A stretch of DNA of 64,000 bases from SIG440 sp045631525. Its GTDB lineage: Bacteria > Bacillota > Clostridia > Monoglobales > Monoglobaceae. Location: NCBI GenBank assembly GCA_045631525.1, contig JAZQUY010000002.1, positions 1 to 64,000 of the forward strand, given 5' to 3'. Numbering within the stretch: the stretch's first letter is position 1; every line of letters starts with the position of its first letter. Both the position numbers and the translations under genes were made by a program. Shown piece after piece: positions 16,877 to 25,550 of this stretch. The notes under the pieces are model-generated. The model searched no databases and was not told the DNA's origin. It was given only the letters and a program-made list of their open reading frames with translations.

Positions 16877-19228
16877 ATGGCAAACAGAAAAAATATACTG
16901 CCGCTTATACCCCTTCGGGGACTTACCATTTTTCCAGGTATGGTCCTCCACTTTGATGTGGGCAGAAAAAAATCAATAGCGGCTGTTGAATATGCAATGT
17001 CCTCTGATCAGATGGTTTTTCTTAGCTATCAAAAGGACATTATGACCGAAAACCCTACCAAGAGCGATGTTTCAAAAATCGGCGTTGTCGCTGAAGTGAA
17101 GCAGATACTCAGGCTCCCTGACGGAAATATCAGGGTCTTGGTCGAGGGGCTTTACAGAGCAGGAATGACAGGTTTTTATGATGAAGAAAGCTTTTTGAAA
17201 GCAAGTGTTGTGAAAAAATCAGACATCCGCTGCAATGACTTTGTGGAAGAACAGGTTTTGATGCGCAAAATTCAAAGGCTTTTGGAGGATTATTTCAGCC
17301 TTTATGAAAAAATGAATCCTGAGATTGCTGCATCCATGCTTGAAATCGAGGATGCCGGGGAGCTTGCGGATATAACTGCTATGAACTTCCCTCTTAAGCC
17401 TCACGAAAAACAGATAATTCTTGAAGAACTTGATGTGAGAACAAGGATGGAAAAACTCATTGCTCTTATGGAAAATGAGAACAACATTATGGAAGTTGAG
17501 CAGGGTGTTATGTCAAAGCTTCGGTCAAGCCTTGACAAAAATCAGCGTGATTATATTCTGCGTGAACAGATGAAAGTCATTCAGGAAGAATTGGGTGACT
17601 TTGAATCAGGTCAGGCGGAAGCAGATGATTACCGCAGAAAGATGCAACAGAGAAAGCTGCCAAAAGAGGTCTCTGAAAAGCTTGAGGAAGAGCTTTTGAA
17701 GCTTTCAAGGCTTTCAATCCATTCTCAGGAATATGGCGTGGTGCAGAATTACGTTGAAACTGTTCTTGCTATGCCCTGGGAAATATCTACCGAAGAAAAT
17801 AAGGACATAAAGCTTGCAAAGAAAATTTTAGAGCGTGACCACTATGGTCTTGAAAAGGTGAAAGAAAGAATTCTTGAATATCTGGCGGTGAAGAGTCTTT
17901 CGGATGAAGCAAAAGGCTCAATAATTTGTCTTGCAGGACCTCCCGGAACGGGAAAGACGTCTATTGCAAAATCTCTTGCCGAGGCTCTTGGCAGAAAGTA
18001 TGTAAGGGTCAGCCTTGGCGGAATTCAGAACGAAGCTGAAATCCGTGGACACAGAAAGACCTATGTTGGGGCAATGCCCGGCCGGATAGTTGCGGCGCTT
18101 AAATCGGCAGGAAGCAACAATCCCCTTATTCTCCTTGATGAGATTGACAAGATGTCAAGTGATTTCCGTGGCGACCCCACAGCTGCTATGCTTGAGGTGT
18201 TGGACCCTGAACAAAATAAGGGATTTCGTGACCATTTTTTAGAGCTTCCATTTGATTTGTCAAAGGTGCTCTTTGTGGCAACAGCGAACTCGGTTGAGAA
18301 TATTCCTATGCCCCTTTATGACAGAATGGACATAATCGAAATTTCGGGGTACACCGATGATGAAAAAATGGGAATTGCAAAGAAATATCTTTTCCCCAAA
18401 CAACAGAGGGAAAATGGCCTTAAACCTGAAATGATAAAAATTCCTACAAAGACAATGAAGCTTTTGATTGAAGGCTACACCCGTGAATCAGGTGTCAGAA
18501 CACTTGAAAGAAAGCTTGGGGCAATCTGCCGAAAGGCAGCAAAGGAAATTGTTGAAGAAAAGAAAGACTTCATCACGGTTGATGAAGCTGTTCTTAAAAA
18601 ATACTTGGGCAGCAGGGTGTTCCTTTATGACCACATAGAAAAAGAAGATTTGATGGGGGCTGCCACGGGTCTTGCGTGGACAGAAAGCGGCGGCGATACA
18701 CTCAGCATTGAAGTTAACACCATGAAAGGCAGCGGAAAGCTTGAACTCACAGGAAATTTGGGCGATGTTATGAAAGAGTCCGCTATGGCGGCACTCAGCT
18801 TTATTCGTGCAAATGCAGAGGCTCTTTCAATAAATGCAGATTTTTATAAAGAAAAAGATATACATATCCATGTGCCTGAGGGCGCTATCCCCAAAGATGG
18901 TCCATCAGCAGGAATAACCATGGCTACAGCAATTATTTCGGCTCTTTCTGGAGAGAGGGTAAGCAAAAAGGTGGCTATGACAGGTGAAATTACTCTCCGT
19001 GGAAAGGTGCTTCCCATAGGCGGTCTTCGTGAGAAGTCGCTTGCGGCATACCGAATGGGGATAAAGAAAATTATCATTCCTTTTGAAAATAAAAAGGATT
19101 TTGAGGAGCTTCCTGACAAAATCAAAAATGAAATTGAGTTTGTTTTTGCCAAGGATATGAAAACTGTCCTTGAAAATGCTTTCTGTGGGGGTGCAAAAAA
19201 GTGGAATTTATCGATGTTAAACTTTTAA
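16877..19228 (+). CDS. lon: ATP-dependent protease Lon (LonA)
   Basis: This cytoplasmic quality-control protease has 783 residues, as usual. The N-terminal LON substrate-binding domain begins at ILPLIPLRGLTIFPGM, a coiled coil follows at residues 190-270, then AAA+ with Walker A GPPGTGKTS (about 355) and Walker B LILLDEIDKM. The protease domain has catalytic Ser in KDGPSAGITMA (about 677) and Lys in GIKKIIIPFEN. Its 3' end overlaps the engB start by 28 bp. Confidence 0.97.
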   Translation: MANRKNILPLIPLRGLTIFPGMVLHFDVGRKKSIAAVEYAMSSDQMVFLSYQKDIMTENPTKSDVSKIGVVAEVKQILRLPDGNIRVLVEGLYRAGMTGFYDEESFLKASVVKKSDIRCNDFVEEQVLMRKIQRLLEDYFSLYEKMNPEIAASMLEIEDAGELADITAMNFPLKPHEKQIILEELDVRTRMEKLIALMENENNIMEVEQGVMSKLRSSLDKNQRDYILREQMKVIQEELGDFESGQAEADDYRRKMQQRKLPKEVSEKLEEELLKLSRLSIHSQEYGVVQNYVETVLAMPWEISTEENKDIKLAKKILERDHYGLEKVKERILEYLAVKSLSDEAKGSIICLAGPPGTGKTSIAKSLAEALGRKYVRVSLGGIQNEAEIRGHRKTYVGAMPGRIVAALKSAGSNNPLILLDEIDKMSSDFRGDPTAAMLEVLDPEQNKGFRDHFLELPFDLSKVLFVATANSVENIPMPLYDRMDIIEISGYTDDEKMGIAKKYLFPKQQRENGLKPEMIKIPTKTMKLLIEGYTRESGVRTLERKLGAICRKAAKEIVEEKKDFITVDEAVLKKYLGSRVFLYDHIEKEDLMGAATGLAWTESGGDTLSIEVNTMKGSGKLELTGNLGDVMKESAMAALSFIRANAEALSINADFYKEKDIHIHVPEGAIPKDGPSAGITMATAIISALSGERVSKKVAMTGEITLRGKVLPIGGLREKSLAAYRMGIKKIIIPFENKKDFEELPDKIKNEIEFVFAKDMKTVLENAFCGGAKKWNLSMLNF

Positions 19229-19800
19229 CCACGGCGGTAAAACAAGAGCAATACCCCGATGAAGCACTTCCTGAAATTGCTCTTGTTGGACGTTCAAATG
19301 TGGGAAAGTCTTCTCTTGTAAACTGCATTTCAAACCGTAAGAATTTTGCAAGAACAAGCGGCACTCCAGGAAAGACCGCAACAATAAACTTTTATGAAAT
19401 AGGAAAGCGGTTTCGCCTTGTTGACCTGCCAGGCTATGGCTACGCAAAGGTCTCAAAGATTGAAAAAGAAAAGTGGGGCGAAATGATAGAGGGTTATCTA
19501 TCAAGCCGCAAAAATCTTGTTCAGGTTATTCAGCTTGTTGACGCAAGACACAAGCCCACTGCGGACGACAAGATGATGTTTGACTGGATAAAGAGCTATA
19601 ACTTTGAGCCGCTGGTGGTTGCAACAAAGCTTGACAAGCTCAAGAAATCTCAGGTTGAGGCAAGCCTCACCGCAATATATGAAGAATTAGAACTTAATGA
19701 GGAGTCGGTGCTCATCCCATTTTCTTCTGAAACCCGCGAGGGCAGGGATGATGTTTTAGAACTTATTGAATATGTGCTCACCGACAACAAAAATGATTAG
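19201..19800 (+). CDS. engB: ribosome biogenesis GTPase EngB/YsxC
   Basis: This GTPase is needed for assembly of the large ribosomal subunit; 199 residues is normal. G1 is GRSNVGKSS, G3 is DLPGYGYAK, G4 is ATKLDKL and G5 is SSETREG. The GTG start lies inside the lon coding region, so the two genes overlap by 28 bp and are likely coupled. The order lonB-lon-engB is conserved in Bacillus and Clostridia. Confidence 0.96.
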   Translation: MEFIDVKLLTTAVKQEQYPDEALPEIALVGRSNVGKSSLVNCISNRKNFARTSGTPGKTATINFYEIGKRFRLVDLPGYGYAKVSKIEKEKWGEMIEGYLSSRKNLVQVIQLVDARHKPTADDKMMFDWIKSYNFEPLVVATKLDKLKKSQVEASLTAIYEELELNEESVLIPFSSETREGRDDVLELIEYVLTDNKND

Positions 19801-19833
19801 AGAGAAGTCTTTTAAGAAAGGATTTTGGCACAA

Positions 19834-21102
19834 ATGATTACAAAACCAAGAGGTACCGAGGACGTATTGCCAAAGGACAGCAAACTGTGGCAGTACATAG
19901 AAAAAACTGCCCGTGAGGTTTGTGACCTTTACGGATATAAAGAAATCAGAACTCCAGTGTTTGAACACACAGAGCTTTTTCAGCGTGGCGTTGGTGATAC
20001 CACAGATGTTGTTCAAAAGGAAATGTATACATTTGAGGATAAAGGCGGAAGGTCAATAACCTTAAAGCCTGAGGGAACAGCGACACTGGTTCGTAGCTAT
20101 ATCGAAAATTCCCTTTATGCAAATCCTCAGCCCACAAAGCTAAGCTATATCATCCCTTGCTTCAGGTATGAAAAGCCACAGTCAGGAAGACTTCGTGAAT
20201 TTCATCAGTTCGGGATTGAGTGCTTTGGTGCAAGCGGTGCATCCACTGATGCGGAGGTTATTTCTCTTGCATGGATGTTCCTCAAAAAGCTTGGACTGTC
20301 TGGCATAACACTTAACATCAACAGCATTGGCTGTCCTGTGTGCAAAAAGGAATATAATCAAAAGCTCAGAGCATATTTTGAAGAATATAAGGGCGAGCTT
20401 TGCCCTACCTGCCTTGAAAGACTTGAAAAAAATCCTATGAGAATTATCGATTGCAAGTCAGAAATTTGCAGTCGCATCGCAAAGAACGCACCCAAGATGG
20501 TTGACCACCTTTGCACAGAGTGCAGTGAGCACTTTGAAGAAACAAAGGCAAGACTTTCGGGAATGGGCATTGATTTTGAGGTAAATCCAGACATAGTGAG
20601 AGGTCTTGACTATTACACAAAGACAGTGTTTGAATTTGTGTCCGACTGCCTTGGGGCACAATCCACGGTTTGCGGTGGCGGTCGTTACAGCGGACTTGTT
20701 GAAGAGCTTGGCGGAAAGCCTGCAGACGGCATAGGATTTGCGGCAGGAATTGAAAGGCTTATACTTGTTCTTAAAGCCCAAAAAGGTGAAGAGGTAAGCT
20801 TTGATGACGGGCCTGAGATTTTTGTGGCAACAATGGGTGATGAGGCTGACAAGGCAGCACAGAAGCTGATTTTTGAGCTTCGCACAAAAGGAATCCATGC
20901 ACAGCAGGATTTATGTGGAAGAAGCCTTAAAGCACAGATGAAATATGCTGACAAGCTTGCGGCAAGATACAGCGTGGTTATAGGTGATGATGAAATTGCC
21001 AATAATAAAGGAAATCTCAAAAATATGGGAACAGGCGAAGTGAAAGAAATTTCTTTGACAGCGGACGCTATATGCGAGATTTTAGATGTGGAGGTAAGAT
21101 AA
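19834..21102 (+). CDS. hisS: histidyl-tRNA synthetase
   Basis: A class II synthetase of about 422 residues. Motif 2 is near CFRYEKPQSGRLREFHQFGIE, the histidine A motif GLDYYTKTVFEF and the VCGGGRYSGLVE block are near residues 255-285, and an anticodon-binding domain is at the C-terminus. The ATG at 19834 (MITKPRGTEDVLP) is preferred to the TTG at 19825, which sits too close to the AAGAAAGGA ribosome site. It ends right at the start of aspS, the common hisS-aspS arrangement of Firmicutes. Confidence 0.96.
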   Translation: MITKPRGTEDVLPKDSKLWQYIEKTAREVCDLYGYKEIRTPVFEHTELFQRGVGDTTDVVQKEMYTFEDKGGRSITLKPEGTATLVRSYIENSLYANPQPTKLSYIIPCFRYEKPQSGRLREFHQFGIECFGASGASTDAEVISLAWMFLKKLGLSGITLNINSIGCPVCKKEYNQKLRAYFEEYKGELCPTCLERLEKNPMRIIDCKSEICSRIAKNAPKMVDHLCTECSEHFEETKARLSGMGIDFEVNPDIVRGLDYYTKTVFEFVSDCLGAQSTVCGGGRYSGLVEELGGKPADGIGFAAGIERLILVLKAQKGEEVSFDDGPEIFVATMGDEADKAAQKLIFELRTKGIHAQQDLCGRSLKAQMKYADKLAARYSVVIGDDEIANNKGNLKNMGTGEVKEISLTADAICEILDVEVR

Positions 21103-22875
21103 ATGGATACAATGAAAGGTCTTAAAAGAACCAATTACTGCGGCGAAACCGAAGGAATCGGCAAAACTGTTGTTGTGGGCGGATATGTTCAGAAAATCCG
21201 TGATATGGGAACTTTGATTTTTATTGACCTAAGAGACAGAACAGGCATAGTTCAGCTTGCTTTTGACGAAACAACAGATAAGGAAGTTTTTGAGAAAGCG
21301 GCATCCTGTCACAGCGAATATGTTCTTATGGCAAAGGGCGTTGTCCGTGAAAGAGAAAGTAAAAACGATGCCATAAAGACAGGCGAAATTGAAATTTTTG
21401 TTGATGACCTGAGAATTTTGGCAAAGGCGCAGACACCGCCTTTTGAAATTACAGACAAAACAAATGTAAACGAAGAACTTCGTCTCAAATATCGTTATCT
21501 TGACTTGCGTCGAGCACCTCTTCAGGAAAACATAATAAGAAGAAGCAAGATTGCAAAAAGTGCAAGAGACTATTTTGAAGAAAACGGCTTCATCGAAATT
21601 GAAACTCCAATGATGATAAAGTCAACACCTGAGGGTGCGAGGGACTATATCATTCCCTCACGTATCCACGGCGGAAAGTTTTATGCTCTTCCCCAGTCCC
21701 CCCAGATTTACAAGCAGCTCCTCATGATTTCAGGATTTGACAGATACATTCAGCTTGCACGTTGTTTCCGTGACGAGGACCTGAGAGCTGACCGTCAGCC
21801 TGAATTTACACAGATTGACCTTGAAATGTCATTTGTTGATGTTGAGGACGTCCTTGAAATGATTGAGGGTCTTATGAAGAGACTATTTAAGGATGTACTT
21901 GATATGGATATTCCATTGCCTCTTCCCAGAATGTCATACAAGGAAGCTATGGAAAGATACGGCTCGGATAAGCCTGATACACGTTTTGAAATGGAAATAT
22001 GCGACCTTTCTGATTTGGTAAAGGATTGCGGCTTTGGCGTGTTTACATCAGCTATTGAAGACGGCGGCAGTGTCCGTGCGATTTGTGCAAAGAATGCGGC
22101 TGAAACATTGACTCGAAAAGAAATTGACAAGCTCACCGAATACGTACGCGGCATAGGCGCAAAAGGTCTTGCGTACATCAGATGGATTGAGGATGTGCCG
22201 AATTGTTCTTTTTCAAAATTTATGACAGAAGACGAGCTTTCTGCAATAATTGAAAAGTGTGGCGCAGAAAAGGGCGATGTTGTGTTTATTGTGGCAGACA
22301 AAACAAATACAGTTCTTTCGACACTTGGTGCACTTCGTCTCAAGGTTGCAAAACAGCTTGATATAATCAAGGAGGGATTTAACTTCCTTTGGGTTACACA
22401 GTTCCCGTTCTTTGAATATGACGAAGAAAGCAAAACCTATGTTGCTATGCACCATCCATTTACAATGCCTGAGGATGACTGCATTCAGTATCTTGAAACA
22501 GCACCCGAGAAGGTTACTGCAAAGGCGTATGACTTGGTGCTCAACGGCACAGAGCTTTCAAGTGGTTCAATCCGTATAAATGACTATGAGCTTCAGCAGA
22601 AGATGTTCAGGGCGCTTGGACTTTCTGAGGAAGAAATTGCTGCAAAATTTGGCTTCTTGGTTGAGGCTTACAAATATGGTGCAGCACCTCACGGCGGTAT
22701 GGGCATCGGTCTTGACCGAATTGCAATGATTATGTGCGGAGCAGACAGTCTTCGTGATGTTGTGGCATTCCCCAAGGTGCAGAACGCGTCCGAGCTTATG
22801 TCAAATTCACCTGACAGGGTTGATGATGTTCAGCTTAAAGAGCTTTCGATAAAGATTGACTTGGAAGAAAAATAA
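21103..22875 (+). CDS. aspS: aspartyl-tRNA synthetase
   Basis: A class IIb synthetase of 590 residues, the bacterial length. The N-terminal OB-fold anticodon domain (residues 15-110) is followed by the catalytic domain with QSPQIYKQLLM, motif 2 RCFRDEDLRADRQPEFTQ, the bacterial GAD insertion (about 280-420) and motif 3 GIGLDRIAMIMCG. The GGAGGTAAG ribosome site lies in the last codons of hisS, which ends at the base before this start. Confidence 0.97.
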   Translation: MDTMKGLKRTNYCGETEGIGKTVVVGGYVQKIRDMGTLIFIDLRDRTGIVQLAFDETTDKEVFEKAASCHSEYVLMAKGVVRERESKNDAIKTGEIEIFVDDLRILAKAQTPPFEITDKTNVNEELRLKYRYLDLRRAPLQENIIRRSKIAKSARDYFEENGFIEIETPMMIKSTPEGARDYIIPSRIHGGKFYALPQSPQIYKQLLMISGFDRYIQLARCFRDEDLRADRQPEFTQIDLEMSFVDVEDVLEMIEGLMKRLFKDVLDMDIPLPLPRMSYKEAMERYGSDKPDTRFEMEICDLSDLVKDCGFGVFTSAIEDGGSVRAICAKNAAETLTRKEIDKLTEYVRGIGAKGLAYIRWIEDVPNCSFSKFMTEDELSAIIEKCGAEKGDVVFIVADKTNTVLSTLGALRLKVAKQLDIIKEGFNFLWVTQFPFFEYDEESKTYVAMHHPFTMPEDDCIQYLETAPEKVTAKAYDLVLNGTELSSGSIRINDYELQQKMFRALGLSEEEIAAKFGFLVEAYKYGAAPHGGMGIGLDRIAMIMCGADSLRDVVAFPKVQNASELMSNSPDRVDDVQLKELSIKIDLEEK

Positions 22876-22919
22876 AGGGCTTTGAATAAAATTTAGCTTG
22901 AAAGTCAGGAGGCGATACA

Positions 22920-24284
22920 ATGAAAAAGCAAACGGTTGCCATTATTTTAGTTGTGGCGCTATTGCTTGCCGGAGGATGCTTTGGAATTTACAGCTATATA
23001 CAAAACCAGAAAAATGAAGAGATAAAAAACACACCCATTTTCAGTTGCAAGGCGTCGGAAATTGTGGAGTATGGTGTGAAGAACGCACAGGAGAATTATC
23101 TGCTCATCAAAGAGGATACTGATTGGTATGTGAAAGATAATGATGTTGCAGTTCTCAATTCAGAAAAAGTTCAGGAAACGGTAAACAGTGCGTCTATGAT
23201 TATGACGTTGGGTCTTTTGCGTGAGAGAGAACTGAAAGAGTTTACTGCTACAGATGTTAAGGAGCTTTCCCTTGCACTCCACGATGGGACACGCTGCAAC
23301 ATCAAGTTCGTGGGCGAAAAAGCGGAGGTCTGTGCTGCTAAAGTCAATGACAGCGAGGAAATTTATGCTATCAGGACATCTGTGAGGGATATACTTATAG
23401 CGCCGCTTTCGAAGTTTCGTGCATCAGTGATTTTTGATGGACTTATGGGAGAGGACGCGCCTCTTGAATATTACAGCTTCAAAGATTTTGACAAGACCCA
23501 AACTGTTATAAGGACAAAAATCTCGGCTGAAATTTCAAACAGCAGAAAAAATCGTTATATTATGGAAAAACCCTACAGAAAAGATGTGGATGATGAAGCG
23601 TTTGAACAGCTGATATTAGTGAAAATTCCCCGACTTGCTGCTGAAAAGTATGAGGATGAAATTCCTGAGGATAAAGAGATTTATGGTCTTGATGAAAAAT
23701 CTCGTGCACGGCTTCACTTCAGGTGGGGTGATTTTGACGAGACACTTTACTTGGGAAAAACAGAGGGCGGACTTGTTTATGCCGAGAGGCTTGGAAAAGA
23801 CGGAATCTTTATGATAAATTCTTCCCAACTTGAATTTCTCTATACCGAGCCGTTTTACCTCTTGGAGTCGGGAGTTCTTCGGTCTGACTTTGAAAACATT
23901 TCCGGACTTACAGTGAAAACAAAAGATAAGGAATATAAAATCGAGAGCCGAAACCGAAAAGAAAACAACAAAGAGTTCTTTGTTAACGGAAAGACGGCAA
24001 GTGAAGCGGCATTTAGTGCGGTTGCTGAAATTGTTGGCGGGATAAAAATAAACAGTGAGATTGCGCAGAGTGTTAAAGACAACGGCAATGTTGTTATAAC
24101 AGTTTATTTTGACAATGGTATGGGCAGTCAAAAAATCAGCCTCAGTGATATAAATGACAAAGAATATGCAGCGTTCACAGATGGAAAAGCAGAATTTGCG
24201 GTGGACAAAAAGTCGGTTGAAGAACTGCTTTTGGAACTTGATAAAATAAGTAAAAATCCGATAAAAACGGATGAGAAAGGATAA
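22920..24284 (+). CDS. DUF4340 domain membrane-anchored protein
   Basis: 454 residues with one N-terminal hydrophobic segment (TVAIILVVALLLAGGCFGIY). The long extracytoplasmic part has the DUF4340 pattern of repeated beta motifs (DWYVKDNDVAVLNSEKVQ, YGLDEKSRARLHF, LGKTEGGLVYAER). DUF4340 proteins often accompany ABC-type gliding/transport genes; none are seen here, and the gene sits within a row of tRNA synthetases. The function is unknown. The start follows a CAGGAGG ribosome site. Confidence 0.85.
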   Translation: MKKQTVAIILVVALLLAGGCFGIYSYIQNQKNEEIKNTPIFSCKASEIVEYGVKNAQENYLLIKEDTDWYVKDNDVAVLNSEKVQETVNSASMIMTLGLLRERELKEFTATDVKELSLALHDGTRCNIKFVGEKAEVCAAKVNDSEEIYAIRTSVRDILIAPLSKFRASVIFDGLMGEDAPLEYYSFKDFDKTQTVIRTKISAEISNSRKNRYIMEKPYRKDVDDEAFEQLILVKIPRLAAEKYEDEIPEDKEIYGLDEKSRARLHFRWGDFDETLYLGKTEGGLVYAERLGKDGIFMINSSQLEFLYTEPFYLLESGVLRSDFENISGLTVKTKDKEYKIESRNRKENNKEFFVNGKTASEAAFSAVAEIVGGIKINSEIAQSVKDNGNVVITVYFDNGMGSQKISLSDINDKEYAAFTDGKAEFAVDKKSVEELLLELDKISKNPIKTDEKG

Positions 24285-24290
24285 ATTCAA

Positions 24291-25514
24291 ATGAAAAACG
24301 TTTTTGATGAACTGAAAGAGCGTGGGCTTATTGCCCAGATGACTCACGAGGAAGAAATCAAGAAGCTTCTCGCGGAGGAAAAGATAACCTTTTATATAGG
24401 TTTTGACCCCACAGCCGACAGCCTTCATATTGGTCACTTTATGCAGCTTGTGGTTATGCGTCATATGCAGAATGCAGGGCATAGGCCTATTATCCTGCTT
24501 GGCGGTGGCACTACAATGGTTGGTGACCCCACAGGGAAGACCGATATGCGTCCTATGATAACCAAGGAAACAATTCAGTACAATGCTGACAGATTCAAGG
24601 AACAGATGTCAAAGTTTATTGACTTTTCTGATGGCAAGGCGATTATGGTAAACAATGCCGACTGGCTTTTGGATCTTAACTACGTTGATTTTCTTCGTGA
24701 GGTTGGTGTACATTTCTCGGTTAACAGAATGCTTTCAGCTGAATGTTTCAAAACCAGAATGGAAAGAGGTCTTTCGTTCCTTGAATTCAACTATATGCTG
24801 ATGCAGAGCTATGACTTCTACAAACTGAATAAAGATTACGGTTGTATCATGGAGTTCGGTGGCGATGATCAGTGGTCAAATATCATTGGCGGTATTGAAC
24901 TTATTCGCCGCAAGGAGTCAAAAGAGGCTTATGGTATGACATTTACATTGCTCACAACATCTGAGGGCAAGAAGATGGGTAAGACCGAAAAGGGTGCTCT
25001 TTGGCTTGACCCTGAAAAAGTTACTCCTTATGAATTCTATCAGTACTGGAGAAACGTTGATGACAAGGACGTAATAAGACTTTTGAAGCTTGTTACTTTT
25101 GTTCCAATGTCAGAAATTGCAGAATATGAAAAGCTTGAAGGACAGGAACTTAACCGTGTAAAAGAACGCTTAGCCTTTGAGGTTACAAAGATGGTGCACG
25201 GTGAGGAAGAAGCCAACAAAGCTGACCAGGCGGCAAAGGCAGTGTTCGGTGCAGGCGCTGATGACTCCAATATGCCTACATATGATATGGAGGCAGCGGA
25301 TGCTGAGAATGGTATAAATATTCTTGATTTGCTTGTGAAAAGCGGACTTGCTCCGTCAAAGGGCGAGGGAAGACGTCTTGTTCAGCAAGGCGGTGTAAGC
25401 ATCGACGGAAACAAAATTATGGATGTGAATTATATTGTTGAAAAGTCGATATTTAGAGACGGCAAGATAGTTATCAAAAAGGGAAAGAAAGTATTCCTCA
25501 AGGTAACAATGTAA
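24291..25514 (+). CDS. tyrS: tyrosyl-tRNA synthetase
   Basis: A class I synthetase of 407 residues. The HIGH signature is DSLHIGHFMQ (about residue 43), the KMSKS-type loop is KKMGKTEKGA (about 230), and an S4 RNA-binding domain is at the C-terminus (EGRRLVQQGGVSIDG). It follows the DUF4340 gene by 6 bp, so it is in the same operon. No T-box precedes it. Confidence 0.97.
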   Translation: MKNVFDELKERGLIAQMTHEEEIKKLLAEEKITFYIGFDPTADSLHIGHFMQLVVMRHMQNAGHRPIILLGGGTTMVGDPTGKTDMRPMITKETIQYNADRFKEQMSKFIDFSDGKAIMVNNADWLLDLNYVDFLREVGVHFSVNRMLSAECFKTRMERGLSFLEFNYMLMQSYDFYKLNKDYGCIMEFGGDDQWSNIIGGIELIRRKESKEAYGMTFTLLTTSEGKKMGKTEKGALWLDPEKVTPYEFYQYWRNVDDKDVIRLLKLVTFVPMSEIAEYEKLEGQELNRVKERLAFEVTKMVHGEEEANKADQAAKAVFGAGADDSNMPTYDMEAADAENGINILDLLVKSGLAPSKGEGRRLVQQGGVSIDGNKIMDVNYIVEKSIFRDGKIVIKKGKKVFLKVTM

Positions 25515-25550
25515 ATTTCTGGTTTATTACCACAGAATGGAGTGTTTAAA

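Noticed and set aside
16135..16929. Long open frame of 264 codons antisense to lonB
   Set aside because: It is opposite conserved Lon-type protease coding sequence with no ribosome site; the many Ser and Phe are the mirror of Glu and Lys codons.
23616..24482. Open frame of 288 codons antisense to the DUF4340 gene and tyrS
   Set aside because: It crosses two real genes on the other strand and shows no domain or start signal.
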